Source: Hyphomicrobiales bacterium
Lineage (GTDB): Bacteria; Pseudomonadota; Alphaproteobacteria; Rhizobiales; Xanthobacteraceae
Reading direction: 5' to 3'
DNA: 15,629 nucleotides
NCBI GenBank assembly: GCA_016201085.1
Contig: JACQDO010000168.1
Coordinates: 1-15,629, forward strand
In this document: positions 15,109-15,629 of the stretch, piece by piece
Layout: every line of letters begins with the position of its first letter
Position numbering within the stretch: position 1 is the stretch's first letter
Notes under the pieces: generated by a model
Told to the model about the DNA's origin: nothing
Seen by the model: the letters and a program-made list of their open reading frames with translations, nothing else
The model's database searches: none
Translations under genes and position numbers: made by a program

Positions 15109-15573
15109 ATGACGCTCACCGATCTCGTCGCGCCGACCGCGATTGTTCCGGCGCTCAAGGTCAACGGCAAAAAGCAGGCGATCCAGGAACTCGCCGCGCG
15201 CGCGGCCGAGCTCACGGGTCAGAGCTAGCGCGCGATTCTGGAAATCCTGTTGCAACGCGAGAAACTCGGTTCCACCGGCGTGGGCAACGGCGTGGCGATC
15301 CCGCACGGCAAGTTGCCCAAGCTCGGCCGGCTGTTCGGTCTGTTCGCGCGACTCGATCGGCCGATCGATTTCGAATCGCTCGACAACCAGCCGGTCGATC
15401 TGATCTTCCTGCTGCTGGCGCCGGAAGCCGCCGGCGCCGATCATCTCAAGGCGCTGGCGCGCGTCGCGCGCCTGCTGCGCGATCAAGAGATCGCCCGCAA
15501 GCTGCGCGAATCGCGCGACGCGGATGCGCTCTATGCCGTGCTGGCCATGCCGCCGGCGAGCAGCGCAGCGTAG
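15109..15573 (+). pseudogene. ptsN: PTS IIA-like nitrogen regulatory protein, in-frame TAG
   Basis: PtsN (EIIA-Ntr) is the phospho-acceptor at the end of the PTS-Ntr chain and regulates potassium, nitrogen and metabolic functions. The frame from ATG 15109 (or 15103) reads L-T-D-L-V-A-P-T-A-I-V-P-A-L-K-V-N and E-L-A-A-R-A-A-E-L-T-G-Q-S, then TAG at 15226-15228 (codon 40), and continues in the same frame as R-A-I-L-E-I-L-L-Q-R-E-K-L-G-S-T-G-V-G-N-G-V-A-I-P-H-G-K-L with the phosphorylatable His, to a normal C-terminus at codon 155. Length and motifs are otherwise full. The TAG stands where relatives usually have Glu (one G-to-T change from GAG). A TTG at 15250 could restart a 107-residue product keeping the His but losing the first strands. 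It may be inactivated, suppressed or a sequencing error. Confidence 0.85.
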
Positions 15574-15588
15574 CGTAGCTCTGGTGTC

Positions 15589-15608
15589 GTCCCCGCGAAG
15601 GCGGGGAC
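15589..15608. repeat. REP-like hairpin after ptsN
   Basis: GTCCCCGC (15589-15596), loop GAAG and GCGGGGAC (15601-15608) form a perfect 8-bp stem, starting 16 bases after the ptsN stop. GTC-CCCGCGAA-GCGGG-type elements are very common extragenic palindromes in Bradyrhizobium-like genomes. It could end or stabilise the rpoN-hpf-ptsN message; no T-tract follows. Confidence 0.65.
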
Positions 15609-15629
15609 CCCTACGCCGTTTCCTTCCGA

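Overview
The window looks like a chromosomal segment of an alphaproteobacterium of the order Hyphomicrobiales (Rhizobiales), probably near the Bradyrhizobium/Rhodopseudomonas/Pseudolabrys side. The evidence is high GC with strong third-position bias, the conserved order lptC-lptA-lptB-rpoN-hpf-ptsN, an LptB with a long Pro/Arg/Gln-rich N-terminal extension, an infC with an ATT start followed by Arg-Arg-Pro codons, and REP-like hairpins of the kind common in that group. This placement comes from recognised proteins and gene order, not from a database search.

Left part (1-4476): the window opens inside the 3' end of an IS4-family transposase whose probable terminal inverted repeat ends at 140, followed by REP-like palindromes. 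Then, on the minus strand, come infC (translation initiation factor IF3) and two tandem paralogous GT4 glycosyltransferases. The upstream paralog has lost two expected active-site residues. Divergent from these is an ABHD10-like alpha/beta hydrolase, which shares its stop codon bases with the convergent queG.

Middle part (4473-9256): queG (queuosine synthesis) lies directly downstream of a glutathione S-transferase gene broken by an in-frame TAA. Next are uppP (undecaprenyl-diphosphate phosphatase), an intrinsic terminator, a complex-I NDUFA9-like NAD(P)-binding protein, tRNA-Leu(CAG) with a well-formed promoter, and a short-form RNase D.

Right part (9474-15629): the LPS transport genes lptC-lptA-lptB come first. 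Between lptB and rpoN sits an AT-richer patch of about 1.1 kb holding a candidate small RNA (promoter plus strong terminator) and a convergent DUF3800 gene, which looks like an acquired insert. Then follow rpoN (sigma-54), a short hpf lacking the long-form C-terminal domain, and ptsN (EIIA-Ntr) interrupted by an in-frame TAG at codon 40. The window ends in a REP-like hairpin.

The housekeeping content is ordinary. The unusual points are the two premature stops (GST, ptsN), the shortened hpf next to the broken ptsN, the sRNA/DUF3800 patch inside the lpt-rpoN locus, and the degenerate glycosyltransferase. I did not find a convincing new multi-gene system; the sRNA/DUF3800 patch is the best candidate for closer study.
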